A stretch of 64,000 bases of DNA from Holothuria scabra (GCA_037179385.1 CM074193.1:8329547-8393546); one strand, 5' to 3'. Counted from the stretch's first letter, positions 1 through 11,440 are shown. Notes: generated by a model not told the origin, from the sequence alone. Translations and numbers: made by a program.

Positions 1-944
1 AAATAACACAATATTTGAGAATATGGTAGATTATTTGCAGGATTTATGAAACAGCAATGCATGTATAACCTACTGAAGAGTGAATACTCAAGATTGAAGC
101 TACTGTATACTAAAATACAGAGGTTTCCAGGAGCAACTGTTTGGTAAACACCAACATGTCAAAAGTTGGACTGGTACAATCAATTCTTTCCACATAAGCT
201 TTGAAACAGGTAAAGTGCACTGCAGACTTTTCTATAGATGCACATATTGCACACATGTACAGTATGCCCCCCAATTATAGTCCCCCATTCCTACCCTACT
301 TACCCCTGATAGTCGCCAAATTTCTGACCCCTTTTAAAGTGAACTTTGAGCCTTTGTAACAAAGTATGCAGTCTGTCACTGGTTTAATAGCTACATACTA
401 TGCAAAATAACCAAGATGTGTTTACTTCAAGAATGCAAGGTTTAAGTACACAAAACGAGAATGTGAAAAGTAAATACACAAAGATAATGACACATTTTAG
501 TTAAAAGTAAAAGAGAGCAGGGCGAGGTTCCATATGTAATTATGCATCATAAACATGGTTCTGAAAACCATATTGCAGGGAGCAGATTAATGTACATGCA
601 AGAAGCATTCATGAATCTCTCACTACTAAGTATCATGTTTACCTGGCAACAACACTACTGAAAAACGAATTGATTTACCACAATTCACCATTACACATAC
701 ACGTTTGCAGGAAACTGGCAAACAGTAGCTTAAAGGACTTTTAAAAATTATACAGCAGTGTACTGTAAGCTGAGCCAATTTGCTTGTGTAATGCTCATCT
801 TCTACTGTACCTGTAAATTTTACCGTCTTACAGTATCTCATTTTCAAGAAAAAAGCCCAGCAGAGGAGCATGTACAGTAGGGTAGATGTAAAGACAAAAA
901 TATTATGGAAAGTATGGTACTGTAACCATAGGTTAAATTACAGG
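1..944. other. AT-rich sequence, nothing identifiable
   Basis: I see no exon, RNA gene or repeat family here that recurs elsewhere in the window. Open frames on both strands are short and lack coding character. If the minus-strand KH-like gene at 4278-4511 continues towards position 1, this would be intron or would hold later exons I could not recognise. Confidence 0.4.
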
Positions 945-956
945 TTAGATGGAGTT

Positions 957-1068
957 TCATGGCCCAGTTTCCAACCAATTGGTTCAAGTCGGGCTGGCTA
1001 TGGCTTTTTTCCAGTTGTGGCTCACTGGCTTGTTTTCCCTACTAATGAGGCTACAGCATATGGAATAC
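957..1068 (-). mobile_element. tRNA-derived SINE family, copy 1 (body fragment without tRNA head)
   Basis: The plus strand reads GGCCCAGTTTCCAACCAATT, then GGTTCAAGTCGGGCTGGC, then CCAGTTGTGGCTCACTGGC. The same body is seen near 10290-10400, 52425-52500, 59560-59680 and 63236-63300. The copies with a head carry the tRNA part at the high-coordinate end, so the SINE is read on the minus strand here. The head is missing: the fragment stops where the TTAA MITE at 1069-1327 begins, and no head appears beyond that MITE. Confidence 0.75.
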
Positions 1069-1327
1069 TTAAAGGTCAAGAGCAGTCCCCCCAAACTTAT
1101 TTTGAAGCAACAGCTAAATATCAAAATTCTCATTTCATTTCTGTTCAAAGAATCTTTCATAATATTTTATTACTTCAATATAACATATGAAAGGTAAACC
1201 ATGCAGTAAATTCCAGTAAATTTCACATTTGAGGAGTTAAAATGTCACATGACCCTCAACAGTCAATCATGAAACTGGACAGTCTACTACACTGCTTCAA
1301 GTTGGGGTGACTGTTCCTGCCCTTTAA
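1069..1327 (+). mobile_element. TTAA-flanked MITE, family C, copy 1
   Basis: A 259 bp element bounded by TTAA on both sides. The ends are inverted: TTAAAGGTCAAGAGCAGTC at the left, and at the right a sequence whose complement begins TTAAAGGGCAGGAACAGTC. Both continue into CCCCAA and CTT. Other copies lie at 38764-39025, 40870-41120, 58590-58712 and 59122-59366. TTAA target sites are typical of piggyBac and Kolobok transposons; there is no coding capacity, so the superfamily is not settled. It interrupts the SINE body at 957-1068. Confidence 0.82.
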
Positions 1328-1844
1328 CCAGTCCATTGACAGACTGGTTTACTCAGTAGAAACTGGAAATGTGTATGCAAATAGAGAAAGGCAAGGGCAA
1401 TAGTATTACGGCTTGGTTCTGAACTTCTGAATAGCAGCATTTGCATGCAGGCAGTTAAAACATACCATGAGTGTAGAAAATCTCAGCGTACAATTATGTA
1501 GACCTCAGTGTGCGTTTGGCATGAGCTTTTTGGCTGACAAGAAATGCACCTGGAATTTCTATCCCATTGGGAGGGTCTACATATATCACTTTTAACCTGT
1601 CACACCAATAATTGCTTTTCCCTGGCAAATAGTATAGTGCACCATATGCACTCTGGTTCCACATGCATTTCACAGAACTTTACCAGTCTGGGTAATGGAA
1701 ACAGGTACCCAGTTCTGAATGTTTGCTACCAGACTCCATAATCCTCCTATCTGTTTTTAAAACAATACAATTCTATGAAGTTCTAAGAATTGCTGCTATG
1801 ATTATAACATGAATGGTAAAATTTTGAATATAGTGACTTTAAGT

Positions 1845-2661
1845 GAGAGGAGTACGTGGTTATTACAGGTGATTTAAAGCCATCTAGGCAGTGTGCAGCT
1901 ACTACTGCAGGGGCAAATAGGATGCTTGGGTTTATCAGGAGGAATTTTAAGAGTTTTAGTAACGAAATTGTGCTAAATTTGTATCCAGGCAGCTGGTTAG
2001 ACCCCATCTCTACTATGCTATGCAGGGCTGGAATTAAGGTTCCAGCAGGGCAAGGCCATTTTCCTATCAGTTTTAAGGGCATCTCATGCAAACTGAGAGG
2101 GCACCAAGGCCAAAAAAGTGATTTTTGTATTGACCACTATGTAATTTCACAGGTAGGGCATAGAGGCCAAATGGCCTTGTTGGTCATTAAATTTTATAGG
2201 GCATCAAGGCCATTGCTGAAGATAGAAAGGCCATGGCCATCGTGGCCTTCTATTAATTCCAGCCATGGCTATGTACACAGGCCTGGATTCCCTTCTATGG
2301 AAAGGACAATTAATGCTTTAAGAGCAAGTTCAGAGGAGAGCCACTCATCTCATACCTGGGGTTAGTAATCTACCTTATCCCCAAAGGATTAAGCGGCTTG
2401 GGCTAACCACTTTGGAACTGAGAAGGATTAGGGGAGACATGTTCCAGGTTTATATTTTCTTTCTGAAGGGAATCCTTTGTTAGCTTGTACAGTATTAGTT
2501 ATTTAAAGATCCAAGTAATCCTCTGATTAGAGGCCATTGTAAAAAGCTTGATAAGTCTTTCTCTAGACTTGATGTTAGGAAGTGCAGTTTCTCTCATCTG
2601 GTTGTTAACGAGTTGAATAGCCTGCCTAAGTGGGTTGTTAACTCTGCATCAGTACACTGCC
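1845..2661 (+). pseudogene. CR1/L2-like non-LTR retrotransposon, 3' part of reverse transcriptase ORF (degenerate)
   Basis: Translation in pieces gives landmarks typical of the region just after the RT catalytic core in CR1/L2/Rex-type LINEs. These are ITGDLKPSRQC, ANRMLGFIRRNF, then after an insertion AWIPFYGK, then RLGLTTLELRRIRGDM and SRLDVRKCSFSH with VVNE. Frameshifts and stops make it non-functional. It is interrupted twice: by an insert at about 2025-2279, and by a TTAA element at 2666-3724. Reading resumes at 3729 with VNIDKFFHDCG, the expected C-terminal tail. No upstream RT catalytic motif or endonuclease was found, so it is 5'-truncated. Confidence 0.8.
2025..2279. mobile_element. 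Nested DNA element with GGCTGGAATTAA ends and AAGGCC motifs
   Basis: This block breaks the LINE reading frame between YYAMQ-like and AWIPFYGK-like peptides. Its ends are inverted: GGCTGGAATTAAGG at the left and TTAATTCCAGCC at the right. Inside, AAGGCCA-type motifs recur about six times in both orientations. The exact target duplication is unclear; CAGG appears at both junctions. It looks like a nonautonomous DNA transposon, superfamily unknown. The long open frame across it is an accident of a LINE-insert fusion. Confidence 0.62.
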
Positions 2662-3728
2662 TTAAAGTGATATTTTGTGTTTGACAAAATGGAAATACAT
2701 TAAATTATTCTGACAAAACTTTTCACAAAGCATTTAAACAGTCCATATGAACAATGAAGACAAATAAATTATCTTCAACATGAAAATTCTGCCAAATTTT
2801 GCTCAATTTCCAGTAAAAATATGAAAAAAAAAATAAACAATATGAGGCAGCAAACTTTATTCCACTTCAAGTACACCAGTCAGTTTTCCAACCAATCCAC
2901 AGGACTGTCCATCGTTATAAGTAAACATCCAAATACTATCTGGGCTTGGGTACTCTCTAGCTTATAGTAACACAAAAGCCCCAGTGTCAGTGTAGGTGAT
3001 TCAAATTCTTCACACAGGAAACGGTTTGGCTCACGAAATGTGAGACATGGACTGTTGTTTTAACGTCAGAAGTATCGTTACTGGTACTGTCACTACTGTG
3101 CACTGTGTGCGGGTTGAATATTTCTTGTAATCTTGTGACATACGATAAGTGTTTGAAAGGGCATCTAGGGACAACTCTCTGTTGGGAAAGAGCACTTCTA
3201 AATAACCCAAGCACCACTTTTTTTTCAAGGAAGTGACACGTAAGTACTGTACACTTTCCATTTTACTTGGTAAGTAAACGCCATGTGTAGGCCTACTTGG
3301 TTGGCATTCAACCAACATATTGTAGTCTCTCATTTTCCATCTGAAAGCTGGAAGACCTGCTTACCAGGAATTCGCTCTCTATATCTAGGCTATATATGAG
3401 CTAAGTAGTATTTCAAATTCCATGTGCCTTACCACAAAAACTGCATAGGGCTTACACTTACTGCACTTCGGAAAGTAGCTGGTGTGACATATTATATATT
3501 CATTTAAACTAAGATTGGCATGGCTTAAGCATCTTATAATTAGAAAGTGTTTTTCAAAGAAGCTTGCAAACTTTTTAGAATTTTGCAGCCAATTCTCTAA
3601 ATTTGAGCACTTTTATTGTAATGGTTCATCACAAATTATGAAAGATTTCAAAAAAGGTTAACAAAAAAACCCTGCACTACAGTAGGCCTACATGTTTCTT
3701 TTTTGTGAAACACAAAGGATCACTTTAA
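2662..3728. mobile_element. TTAA-flanked nonautonomous DNA transposon nested in LINE
   Basis: TTAA occurs at 2662-2665 and again at 3725-3728. Just inside, the left end reads AGTGATATTTTGTGTTTGAC. The right end, complemented, reads AGTGATCCTTTGTGTTTCAC, so the terminal repeat is about 20 bp with three mismatches. Removing the 1,059 bp insert and one TTAA rejoins the LINE frame as HCLKVNIDKFFHDCG. This empty-site logic fixes the borders precisely. The interior encodes no recognisable transposase. Piggybac- or Kolobok-type by target site. Confidence 0.85.
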
Positions 3729-3800
3729 GGTAAACATTGACAAGTTCTTCCATGACTGCGGTAGGATCTGATCTTTCTGGGCATCTTATCCTTTAAAGTC
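3729..3800 (+). pseudogene. LINE ORF C-terminal tail, continuation of 1845-2661
   Basis: This reads VNIDKFFHDCGRI followed by a stop, which is the usual end of CR1/L2-type ORFs, and continues the frame broken at 2661. It confirms that the 2662-3728 block is an insertion. Confidence 0.7.
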
Positions 3801-4277
3801 CTTTTTTGTCCTTTGACTTGTTATGTTATTTTAATAGCATTCACATTGGCCCTGACATTATCTACCTAGCCTTATGTTAATGTCTAATAACAATGATCAA
3901 TCATCCAATGTTCATGAATACAGTTATGGACTAGGCCTATGGGTAACATTATTGGTTGCCTTACCAGCAACTGAATCTTGATACAGTTGTAAGCCAGGAG
4001 AATGCAGGGAAATGTGGAAGATAAATTTGACGAGGAATTAAAACCTTGGGTAGTCAGATTACCTAATTTCGTGGAAAAGGGTCATGCTTTAATGACTAGG
4101 CCCCAGGCCAATTTGGGTTTATAACCCGGAAGTCACAAGTTCAAAACAAACAATGCAATAAAAATAGTTTTCGAGCTCAAGCTAATACCTTGGCCTATGG
4201 CTGCTTATTCTTGATAGAAAATAAAAAAAAAACTTGTCATTCTGTACGCCATACAAAATTATAAGAATTACATTTAC
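3801..4277 (-). other. Probable intron 1 of the KH-like gene
   Basis: AT-rich sequence following the donor at 4277 on the minus strand. I saw no convincing acceptor plus open exon here. A TAGGCCTA palindrome lies near 3931. Confidence 0.35.
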
Positions 4278-4511
4278 CCTGGCCTCAGCACAAAGTTGAG
4301 GATTATGTCCGGTAATTTCGACCCAAATTTTGTCGTCGCATGCTGTTGCGAGATTCCTGCCATTGGGCTGGCTTACACTATCTGACAAATCAACAGCAAA
4401 TGTTGGCGGATCAGCCAGGGCTATGTTGACGTCGAACATTCTCTGTATTCTTTCCTTTTGAAACTTTACAAGCCCCTTTTGGCCATCCGAAATGACAAAT
4501 TCCTGACCCAT
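4278..4511 (-). CDS. First coding exon of an N4BP1/KHNYN-like gene (KH-like domain)
   Basis: The exon encodes 78 codons from MGQEFVISDG to LCAEAR and ends at a good donor (AGG, then GTAAATG), phase 0. The ATG context is GAACAATGGG, and an in-frame TGA lies two codons upstream, which decides the start. Residues 17-78 resemble the first KH-like domain of N4BP1 and KHNYN: a run like KERIQRMFDVNIAL, a spacer, then KIWVEITGHNPQLCAEA. That family combines KH-like domains with a NYN ribonuclease domain and acts in RNA decay and antiviral restriction; whether this gene has the nuclease cannot be seen. The frame runs on past the donor without similarity, as expected for intron. Later exons must lie at lower coordinates, and I recognised none within 1-4277. 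Family assignment is from memory of domain patterns, so moderately confident; that it is an exon is firmer. Confidence 0.62.
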
Positions 4512-4700
4512 TGTTCAACTGCTGAAAGTCTCTTTCGACACCAAGAGTAGAAGGACGAGTCGCCATTGAGAGAAGAATGTCAACTAACTTTTCAACTTGC
4601 AGTTGAACGTTCAACATCACACTACACGTACTGACTGACTAGTAAATCACTCACTCATACCGTACTATAGTACTGTGCATGCTACGAATGTTTTCATGCG
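4512..4700 (-). promoter_or_regulatory. 5' leader and probable core promoter of the KH-like gene
   Basis: The minus strand upstream of the ATG at 4511 holds a longer open frame beginning MMLNVQLQVEK at 4620. It is out of frame with the main ATG and overlaps it, so it could act as an upstream ORF if the transcript starts beyond 4620. CpG is more frequent here than in neighbouring sequence. No clear TATA box was found. The start site cannot be fixed from sequence. Confidence 0.3.
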
Positions 4701-7700
4701 TGCCGTACAGTGGTTACCGCACAATGCGAGTACAGTATGTTTGCGTATTTACACGGTACAGGATGATGTAGCCAGGCGAGCGTGCCCTTCGCACTCTATT
4801 CAAGTTCATTCAATCACAGAAAATATTGAACCATTTTACGTACCTTCGCCTTTACATGATTGTATTTTGCATTTGGTTCAATTACTTGTTTGCCTAGGCC
4901 CTATCAAATATCCACAAGCCCTGCATGCATAGAAGTCATGTGCCGGTGTAGCTGTCTGGTCCAACACAGATAGGGACTTGGACTGGGAGACGAGAGAGAT
5001 TCCAACTTGAAGGGAGGGGTTTTCAGGGGTAAGAGTGACTACTTATGATAACCGTTATCTTTTGAATGGGGTGCAAGCAATTGCTATGCTACGGAGGTTT
5101 GGTACCCTAACAATTACCGCGGAGACTGCATGGGGGCTAAAGGGCTTTTTTGCTGTGGGCATTTTCGGCCGCCTTAAACTGCATTTTGGGCCGTCTTAAA
5201 CTGCATTTATTTTATTGGAAATATTGGGCCGCTTCGATGATTAGCCCCTCACTTCAAAATTGGCTCTGCGGTCTCTGCCTAACCCCCCCCCCCCCCACGT
5301 CGACAACTTTTGAACTTGCACCATGACCATACGGTATACATTTTATCATACAATCCCCTGACCATTTTATAAATTTGTCCTCTTAATCGAACTTCGAAAA
5401 CGATTTTTATTCTATTTTATTTTTCTGTAATTGACCAAAAACTGCATGATTCTAATGTGATACTAAATGTTTCACCGGATTGCAAATGACGGTATTTAAA
5501 TACTAAAACATTTCTCAAGGGAGAGACGCCGTACCCTAAGCCCTCCTAGATCGACGACGATCAGGTCCTGTAGGTCCAGCTGCAGGAGTGTCGATCCTGG
5601 GGGCAGCCTGGGGGAAGCGTCTCCCCAATGGAAATAGGCCTGTCATTGGTGCCGCAACCATATCGCTTTTCCCTCCCCAACACATCAGGCATGTGACTTA
5701 AAACCCATCAGACAACTCATAAAAATATAACATTGCGGTGTGCAGATGACTTCGGGCTTCGAGAAAACATCAATTTGAGAGTATTTTAAAAATAATAATA
5801 AAGCATTACTACAATGGGCCATCAATCTATACTTTGTGTATATGCGTGCCCGGTGTACTTGTGTGTGTTTGTTTGTGTATAGGTGTGCGCTCGAGTTCCT
5901 GTAGGATTGCTTATAGACGAGTCCTGTCACGGACAAGATCAGAGCTTCTGGCCGTTGAAAAGGTCCGCAAACAAGATCTAGGCTACGCCAATGTGCAGCT
6001 GGCCAGCTCTCAGGCTAGTACCGCGACCTTTCGGTCTCTGAGTAAAAGAATTGTAATAGGGTCGCTCAACTTTGAAGTTCACTCAATTCATTTTCTACAT
6101 TGAATGTGACTCGAGTCCAGTCACTGACTAGACGCATTGTGCAATTTCTATAGGAAAAATTATGATACAACTTTTCGAGTAACTCTCGACTAGAACGTGT
6201 GTGTGTGTGTGTGGGGGGGGGGGGTGTCACCAGACAACCGGAAATACCCCCCTCCCTATACCACACATATAAGGCGGCTGCTTACGGTTGGAATAAGGTG
6301 GATGGTGTGTGAGACGGATATCAGAGAATGTTAATGAACCTGATATGACTTCGAAACTGAGTGCAAAAGACCAACCATCCGTAAATCAGTTGTCACTGTG
6401 AAGACGCACAGCTAGCCGGGGTATCATGACCCGGATATCCAACCGTCATGTCAAAACTTTCACATACGTGACATTTATTTGAGTGTTATTATTTTAACAT
6501 CAAAATTCGCATCGGTGAGAGTCATTTTTTCCTTTTTATCTAGTCCTCGTGAGCTCTAACCTTCCTAGGAGGTGTCAATATGTTCTTCTCCGATACTACG
6601 GGGTGCAGCCAATATCTCCAGTCAAAGGAGTCAACACAAGTCCGCCGAGCTGGGCGACATGAACTTCTTCGCAACGACCATGGCGACTGCTGCATTGAAT
6701 CATTTCATTCACCCCAGCCAGCAAGAAGCGGCGGGGAATTTAACATATGGGAGAGAATGATCATCAGATCAAGTTGGGTCGCTTAGCTTAATTTGGAGGG
6801 GTATAATCGAATAAATACGACAAGTGGTGCTTTATACCAGGTCGATTGACAGACGGGGGTTAAATTACCCCAGAGAACGGTTCTTTGAGTCCATCTGTAC
6901 ATCTTGATTTAGTTACTTGATATGTACAAACGTATAAATTCCCACTAGGTCTATGCGTGTGACCCATCTTATCGCCATACTTCCCCAACCCGATTGGGCT
7001 CTAGATATATTGGGGGATGTAACTTAAAGCACTTTATAATTTGGGATTCAAAAGTTTAAGACCAGTTTTAGAATGGGTAAGTCGGACGATTTGGCCATCT
7101 TGTTTGGCGCAAACAATGAGCCCAATCATACCCAATCTATTCTACAACTTCATTTGATCCCTCACTCTCTTTCGCATAATTTTATTCAATTATAAGTGAG
7201 AATATCTCCATCGTACGTGTTAAAACTGCCTTTAAATTAACATTAAAAAGTAATTGTGTAGTATTTTCATACTATATTTATACACAAATGTGTCACACTT
7301 TTACTTAAAAAATGCTGTTGATGAAAAATTTTTGGCCCATGATCATAAACACTCTCCTCCAAGAAAAACCAACGTAACAAGAAATTATATATGACACCCT
7401 CTATTAGAGTACATCTTGATGATTTAAAAGTCATTTGAGCTTCGAAACTCTATCAGAATGCATTTGACGTGTTTGAACCCCAAGCAATTGATTTGAAATT
7501 AACTTCTTTCGGAACCATTCAATTCCAAAGCTTATAAGGCCTTCTCAACTGGAAGGCTCGCTTTATTGGCGTCGCACTGCGGCTTGCCCAGCTCGAGAGG
7601 AATGAAAGAGGCAAACTTTAGCAAAATGGTCATGCGCTGTTTATATACGCCACTCAACTTCGTCAAAGCTAACCCTTTGCTGTTATAATGTCTTCAAGTT

Positions 7701-10280
7701 CCGGTCGGGAAGCGACATTTCTTTTCCTATGACGTAACTTAAAGCAAAATCGGTTTTTCAATTTGGAAAAGAAATATTGCAAAATCATGGTTAGGTTTAG
7801 AATTAAGACCTGATTTTCTTAATTTTCTTAATTTGATGTTGGAATTACAAACAGGGGTAGACTGAAAACTCTCATATTGAAATGAGGGGTGTTGCCTATT
7901 TTGGTCTGTTTCCAAGAAGCTGAATGGCTGAATGGCTCATTGGTATAATGTATCTTCAAATTCCAAAACTCTCCCCTAGGAATGACCGACATTCTATGTA
8001 AACATCCTCAAGTTCGCGGCATGGGTAACGGCGCCGTATAGTCCAAATCTTCCACTATAGCTATTGTTAAGCAATAAGAACTTTTTTGGTTGTATCCGGC
8101 ACACTCCGGCAAAACGGTTATTTTACTTTTGTATTGTTAAAGGAGCATGAAAAGCCGTTCCCGATGTGGGTTTCATTTTCAATTTATAGGAATGTTACCA
8201 TGATGGTGTTCCTTGTTACGAAATGCCCCTCCCATTTCTAAGGGCCGGTAACGATACTTTTACGGCAGTGCAATCTTTTAGTTCAATAGTTCAGGTTTAT
8301 CGCTTTTAGATCTCATCCTTGAATTGAAAGGTTCATGTGTCAATTTGTATATTGATCGGCTCTTGCCAGCCGATCCTTTGCTCTGAGAAAGTTTTCGTTG
8401 ATCACTGAAAAGGCAAGTAATGCTGACAATCTCTCTGACAGACGCTGAGCCCCGGGTTATTGGTTGTGCGTTGAAAACACAGGGCTTCTGTGCAAAACGC
8501 CAGACCCTTTGCAAATTATCGAGCTCTGAACCCCTTGCATAAACTTAAAAACAATGCCAGTAACCAGGTTTGCCAAGGTAGGGGGGGGGGACGACCGGGT
8601 TGAGATTAGTCTTTTGCCTTGTTCTAATCGGGAACTTGACGAATTGGTACAAAATGGAAATAATCCCTGGAGGAAACGGGTCCTTTACGTCTTATCGGAC
8701 GTGAACACATTTACCTTTCAGCCTTTCAATTTTGTATTCAGTCAGTGCATGGGGGCGAGGCTTATTTGTCAATCACGTTGTAAATTAGAACTCCTGCTGA
8801 CTTTCATTACCGTATTTAGAGCTTCTCGCAAAAATATAATTTTAAATAACTTACATGAAGCCAATATCCGGGTTATGTACTAATATATTGTTTTCGAATG
8901 CAGTCGAACACGTCATCAGAGAATTGAGTTCGGAATCAGTGCGACAACTGTTTCATTATTTATAATATTTTATATCTTGCTTACATCTTCCAGCCTGGGA
9001 ATCTTCTTTTTAAAGACAGGAACTCGTGGAACCAAAACTACACTTTTGATATGTTAGTGATCGAAACCAAAGTGAAAACGCAGATTAACTTATCTGGCCA
9101 TACCGTATTGCTCGGCATGTACACAAAGCACCGATTACGCTTCAGTACCTTGCATAATTATTGAAGAAGCACTTTTAATAAACAGGGTTTGTGTCTGAAA
9201 AAGAAATTTCAGAAAGCTGTGAAGGGGATAGAAGGTTTTTCGTCGGTTAGTAGGTTGGAAGAATCGGAAAGTTGTTACTAATATTAATAACTCCCTTCTG
9301 GTGTGTTTGTGGCTTTATACATAATTAGTGTTGACTTCTAGCAGTCTAAATCGCTACAAATTCCCTCCTCCAACATGTCCAAGAAACGCCCCGAACTTAA
9401 AGTTGCTACAATCAGAGTTTGGCACTAAGTATTAATCTTTTAAACCAGTCTGGTGCCTCGTTTTCCCTTCTGAACTTTATTGTTTACCAGAATTTATATT
9501 GCTGAATGACACTAATTTCTGAATATTTGCTGGGTAACAAAATCCCATACAGATGCAAAATGTTTATATTTTCATGGTGCAGAAGTAAAGTTGTGGAAAA
9601 TTTAAAAACAAACTCTTAAACTGTTCGCTCTCCTTTCAAACCAAGTCACCCTGCATATTGACCCGTTCTATTCCTGGCAGTCTACAGTCCGCAGATAAGC
9701 CAGTCATTTACCAGATATTCCGCCTGACAGATGAAATTTATGTTGAATAGCTACTACCGCAGCATCGGATCAAAATATGGGATTTGAGAAAGGAGAATAT
9801 ATGCTGCAAACAGGCGCGGAACCAGACATTCCAAAAGGAAGGGAGGCTGACCCAAGAGAGATCAGCGGGTTTGATGAGGGGCTTGCACCGCCAATTTTCC
9901 TTACGTTTTATTGTTGATGTGGCCAAAAAAAACTCGTAAAGGCCGTAAAAGTCCCCCCCCCCCCTCCTTGGATGCGAGTCTGGCAAATTAAGCCTCCCTA
10001 AAAGCCATGACTAATAATTGATACTATTGCATGTGAAAAGATGCGCTCACTGATTTACGATGTCGTGGAAAAAGAAAAAAAAAGTTTTCTCATTATAATG
10101 TACACTGGAGATAATAAGTTGAAGATATTTTATTCGCTTTAATGAAATAACTACCGTTATTTTTCTTCCCACCATGGTGTTTTAAATGAATCCTTCCAGC
10201 TCTTCAAACTCAAAATTACAATGCGGTCATCATGGTAAACAAACTTGAAATCAGTGTGAATGAAGGACCTCCAAGAACCT
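4701..10280. other. Long gene-poor stretch
   Basis: No exon or repeat family was identified. Local items: a 14-base C run at 5283-5296, a GT/G microsatellite at 6197-6224, a G run at 8581-8590, a C run near 9953, and a perfect 8-bp hairpin near 8353 (GATCGGCT, 6-base loop, AGCCGATC). A GC-richer patch at about 6540-6790 is open in two frames for about 60 codons, one ending in MATAALNHFIHPSQQEAAG. I recognise neither frame, and codon use is not decisive. Confidence 0.35.
6197..6224. repeat. (GT)n-(G)n compound microsatellite
   Basis: A GT dinucleotide run passes directly into a run of about 12 G. Simple-sequence repeat. Confidence 0.95.
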
Positions 10281-10520
10281 TTTATATTGGAGTTTTGGGA
10301 TTTAGTTCAGTACCTTCTGGTTTAGCGACTCCCACTTCCCCCTTCTATCAGTTGTGGGTCATGAACTGGGTTGTTTTCCCTACTCCATTACTCATGCTGA
10401 GCACCAATCACAATGACAGTTTCCATCACAATGGAGTTTCCATTCTAAAGCCTTCCCTATGTCCGATCCAGGAGTTGATCTCTAGGGCGGCACCTCCCGG
10501 CTGCAAGTTCAGGTGCTCTA
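10280..10520 (-). mobile_element. tRNA-derived SINE, copy 2, body and most of head
   Basis: The body shares CAGTTGTGGGTCATGAACTG and GTTGTTTTCCCTACTCC with copies 1, 3 and 4. Towards the high-coordinate end the complement reads as a tRNA-like head: GCACCTGAACTTGCAGCC, then a B-box-like ATCAACTCCTGG. The head is cut at 10520 by the CACTG element and resumes at 11408 with TAACCACTTGACTATGC. Confidence 0.78.
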
Positions 10521-11407
10521 CACTGTAAAAAAAGAAATACTAAAAACAGCACTTAAAGAGCAGTTTTTCTGCACTTTCCAAGAGCCCTAACAGGGACTGC
10601 ACCATTGGTGCAAACGACAGCACTCTTTAAGTGCTAAAATTTTTTAACACTTGTCAGGTGCAGGACTTGAGCACTTGCAAGAGCTACTTTTAACTGCACC
10701 ATAAGTGCTACCAGACAGCACCAAAGGCGGTGCTAAAGAAGTTTTCTTAGCACTCATAAGAGCCCTATTAGGGACTGCACTGTTGGTGCTACCATAGTAC
10801 TTCTTTTGGGTGCATTAGAGACAGCACCTCGGAAATGCAGCAGTAAACAACACTTGCAAGATCTGACCAGAAATCTTTTTTCTAAAAGTCCCCACGACTC
10901 TCTGGTGAAAACCAAACGATCTGACCAAAAATCTTAAAGTGATGTTTTTGAATCTTTATAAGTAATAACATGTAAAATAACCTAGAAATCTTTATTTGCG
11001 AAACTCCCAATTTGAAATACACTGTAATATCTGTTTACAGCGTTAAAAGCATGAAATAAACCAATTCAAATAATTATGAATACGTGTTAGCACTGTGTTA
11101 TGTTAGTTGACAAATGCCTGAAAAAGTCAAAACCAAAGATACAGAAATTCTGCTAGAAATTTAGTGTTTTTGAACATTTTTTCATCTAAATTAGCTCCGC
11201 CCACTTTCCTGTTATGACAGCACGCAGAAAGTGCTGTATAATTAGCACTATAAGGTGCTGAAACAGCTCTTTTGGTGCTAATCAAATTCAGCACGCAGAA
11301 AGTGCTGTATAATTAGCACCATAACAGTGCTGAAACAGCGCTTTTGGTGCTAATTAAATTCAGCACCCAGAAAGTGCTATCAAAATAGAACTTCAGTTTT
11401 TAGAGTG
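10521..11407. mobile_element. 887 bp CACTGTAAAA...TTTTTAGAGTG element rich in AGCAC/GTGCT motifs
   Basis: The element starts CACTGTAAAAAAAG and ends TTTTTAGAGTG, so the complement of its end reads CACTCTAAAAA. It splits SINE copy 2 exactly: the host reads GCTCTA before it and TAACC after it, while intact SINE copy 3 reads GCTCTAACC, giving a 2-bp TA duplication. Both flanks of the interior are packed with AGCAC/GTGCT pentamers in both orientations. Two near-identical ~66 bp units near 11220-11340 carry GCACGCAGAAAGTGCTGTAT. No coding capacity was seen. The termini and 2-bp target do not let me name a superfamily. Confidence 0.82.
11220..11390. repeat. Internal tandem units in the CACTG element
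   Basis: The phrase CAGCACGCAGAAAGTGCTG followed by TATAATTAGCAC is repeated with a spacing of about 66 bp, with a third diverged unit (CAGCACCCAGAAAGTGCTAT). Each unit also carries GCTCTTTTGGTGCTAAT or GCGCTTTTGGTGCTAAT. Confidence 0.85.
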
Positions 11408-11440
11408 TAACCACTTGACTATGCAATCGCCGGTTTTCCC
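11408..11440 (-). mobile_element. Remaining tRNA head of SINE copy 2
   Basis: The complement reads GCGATTGCATAGTCAAGTGG then TTA, an A-box-like start. It joins across the CACTG element to the rest of the head at 10490-10520. Confidence 0.7.

Noticed and set aside
1856..2365. 169-codon open frame, the longest in the window
   Set aside because: Only the first ~45 codons are LINE-derived; the rest runs through a nested insert and is a chance fusion.
2987..3333. Possible downstream exon of the KH-like gene
   Set aside because: It lies inside the TTAA element nested in the LINE and shows no similarity to the family.
10232..10528. 98-codon open frame
   Set aside because: It lies over a tRNA-derived SINE.
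11220..11390. CRISPR-like array of repeats
   Set aside because: Spacers are themselves repeated, units are ~66 bp in an animal transposon, and no cas genes exist.
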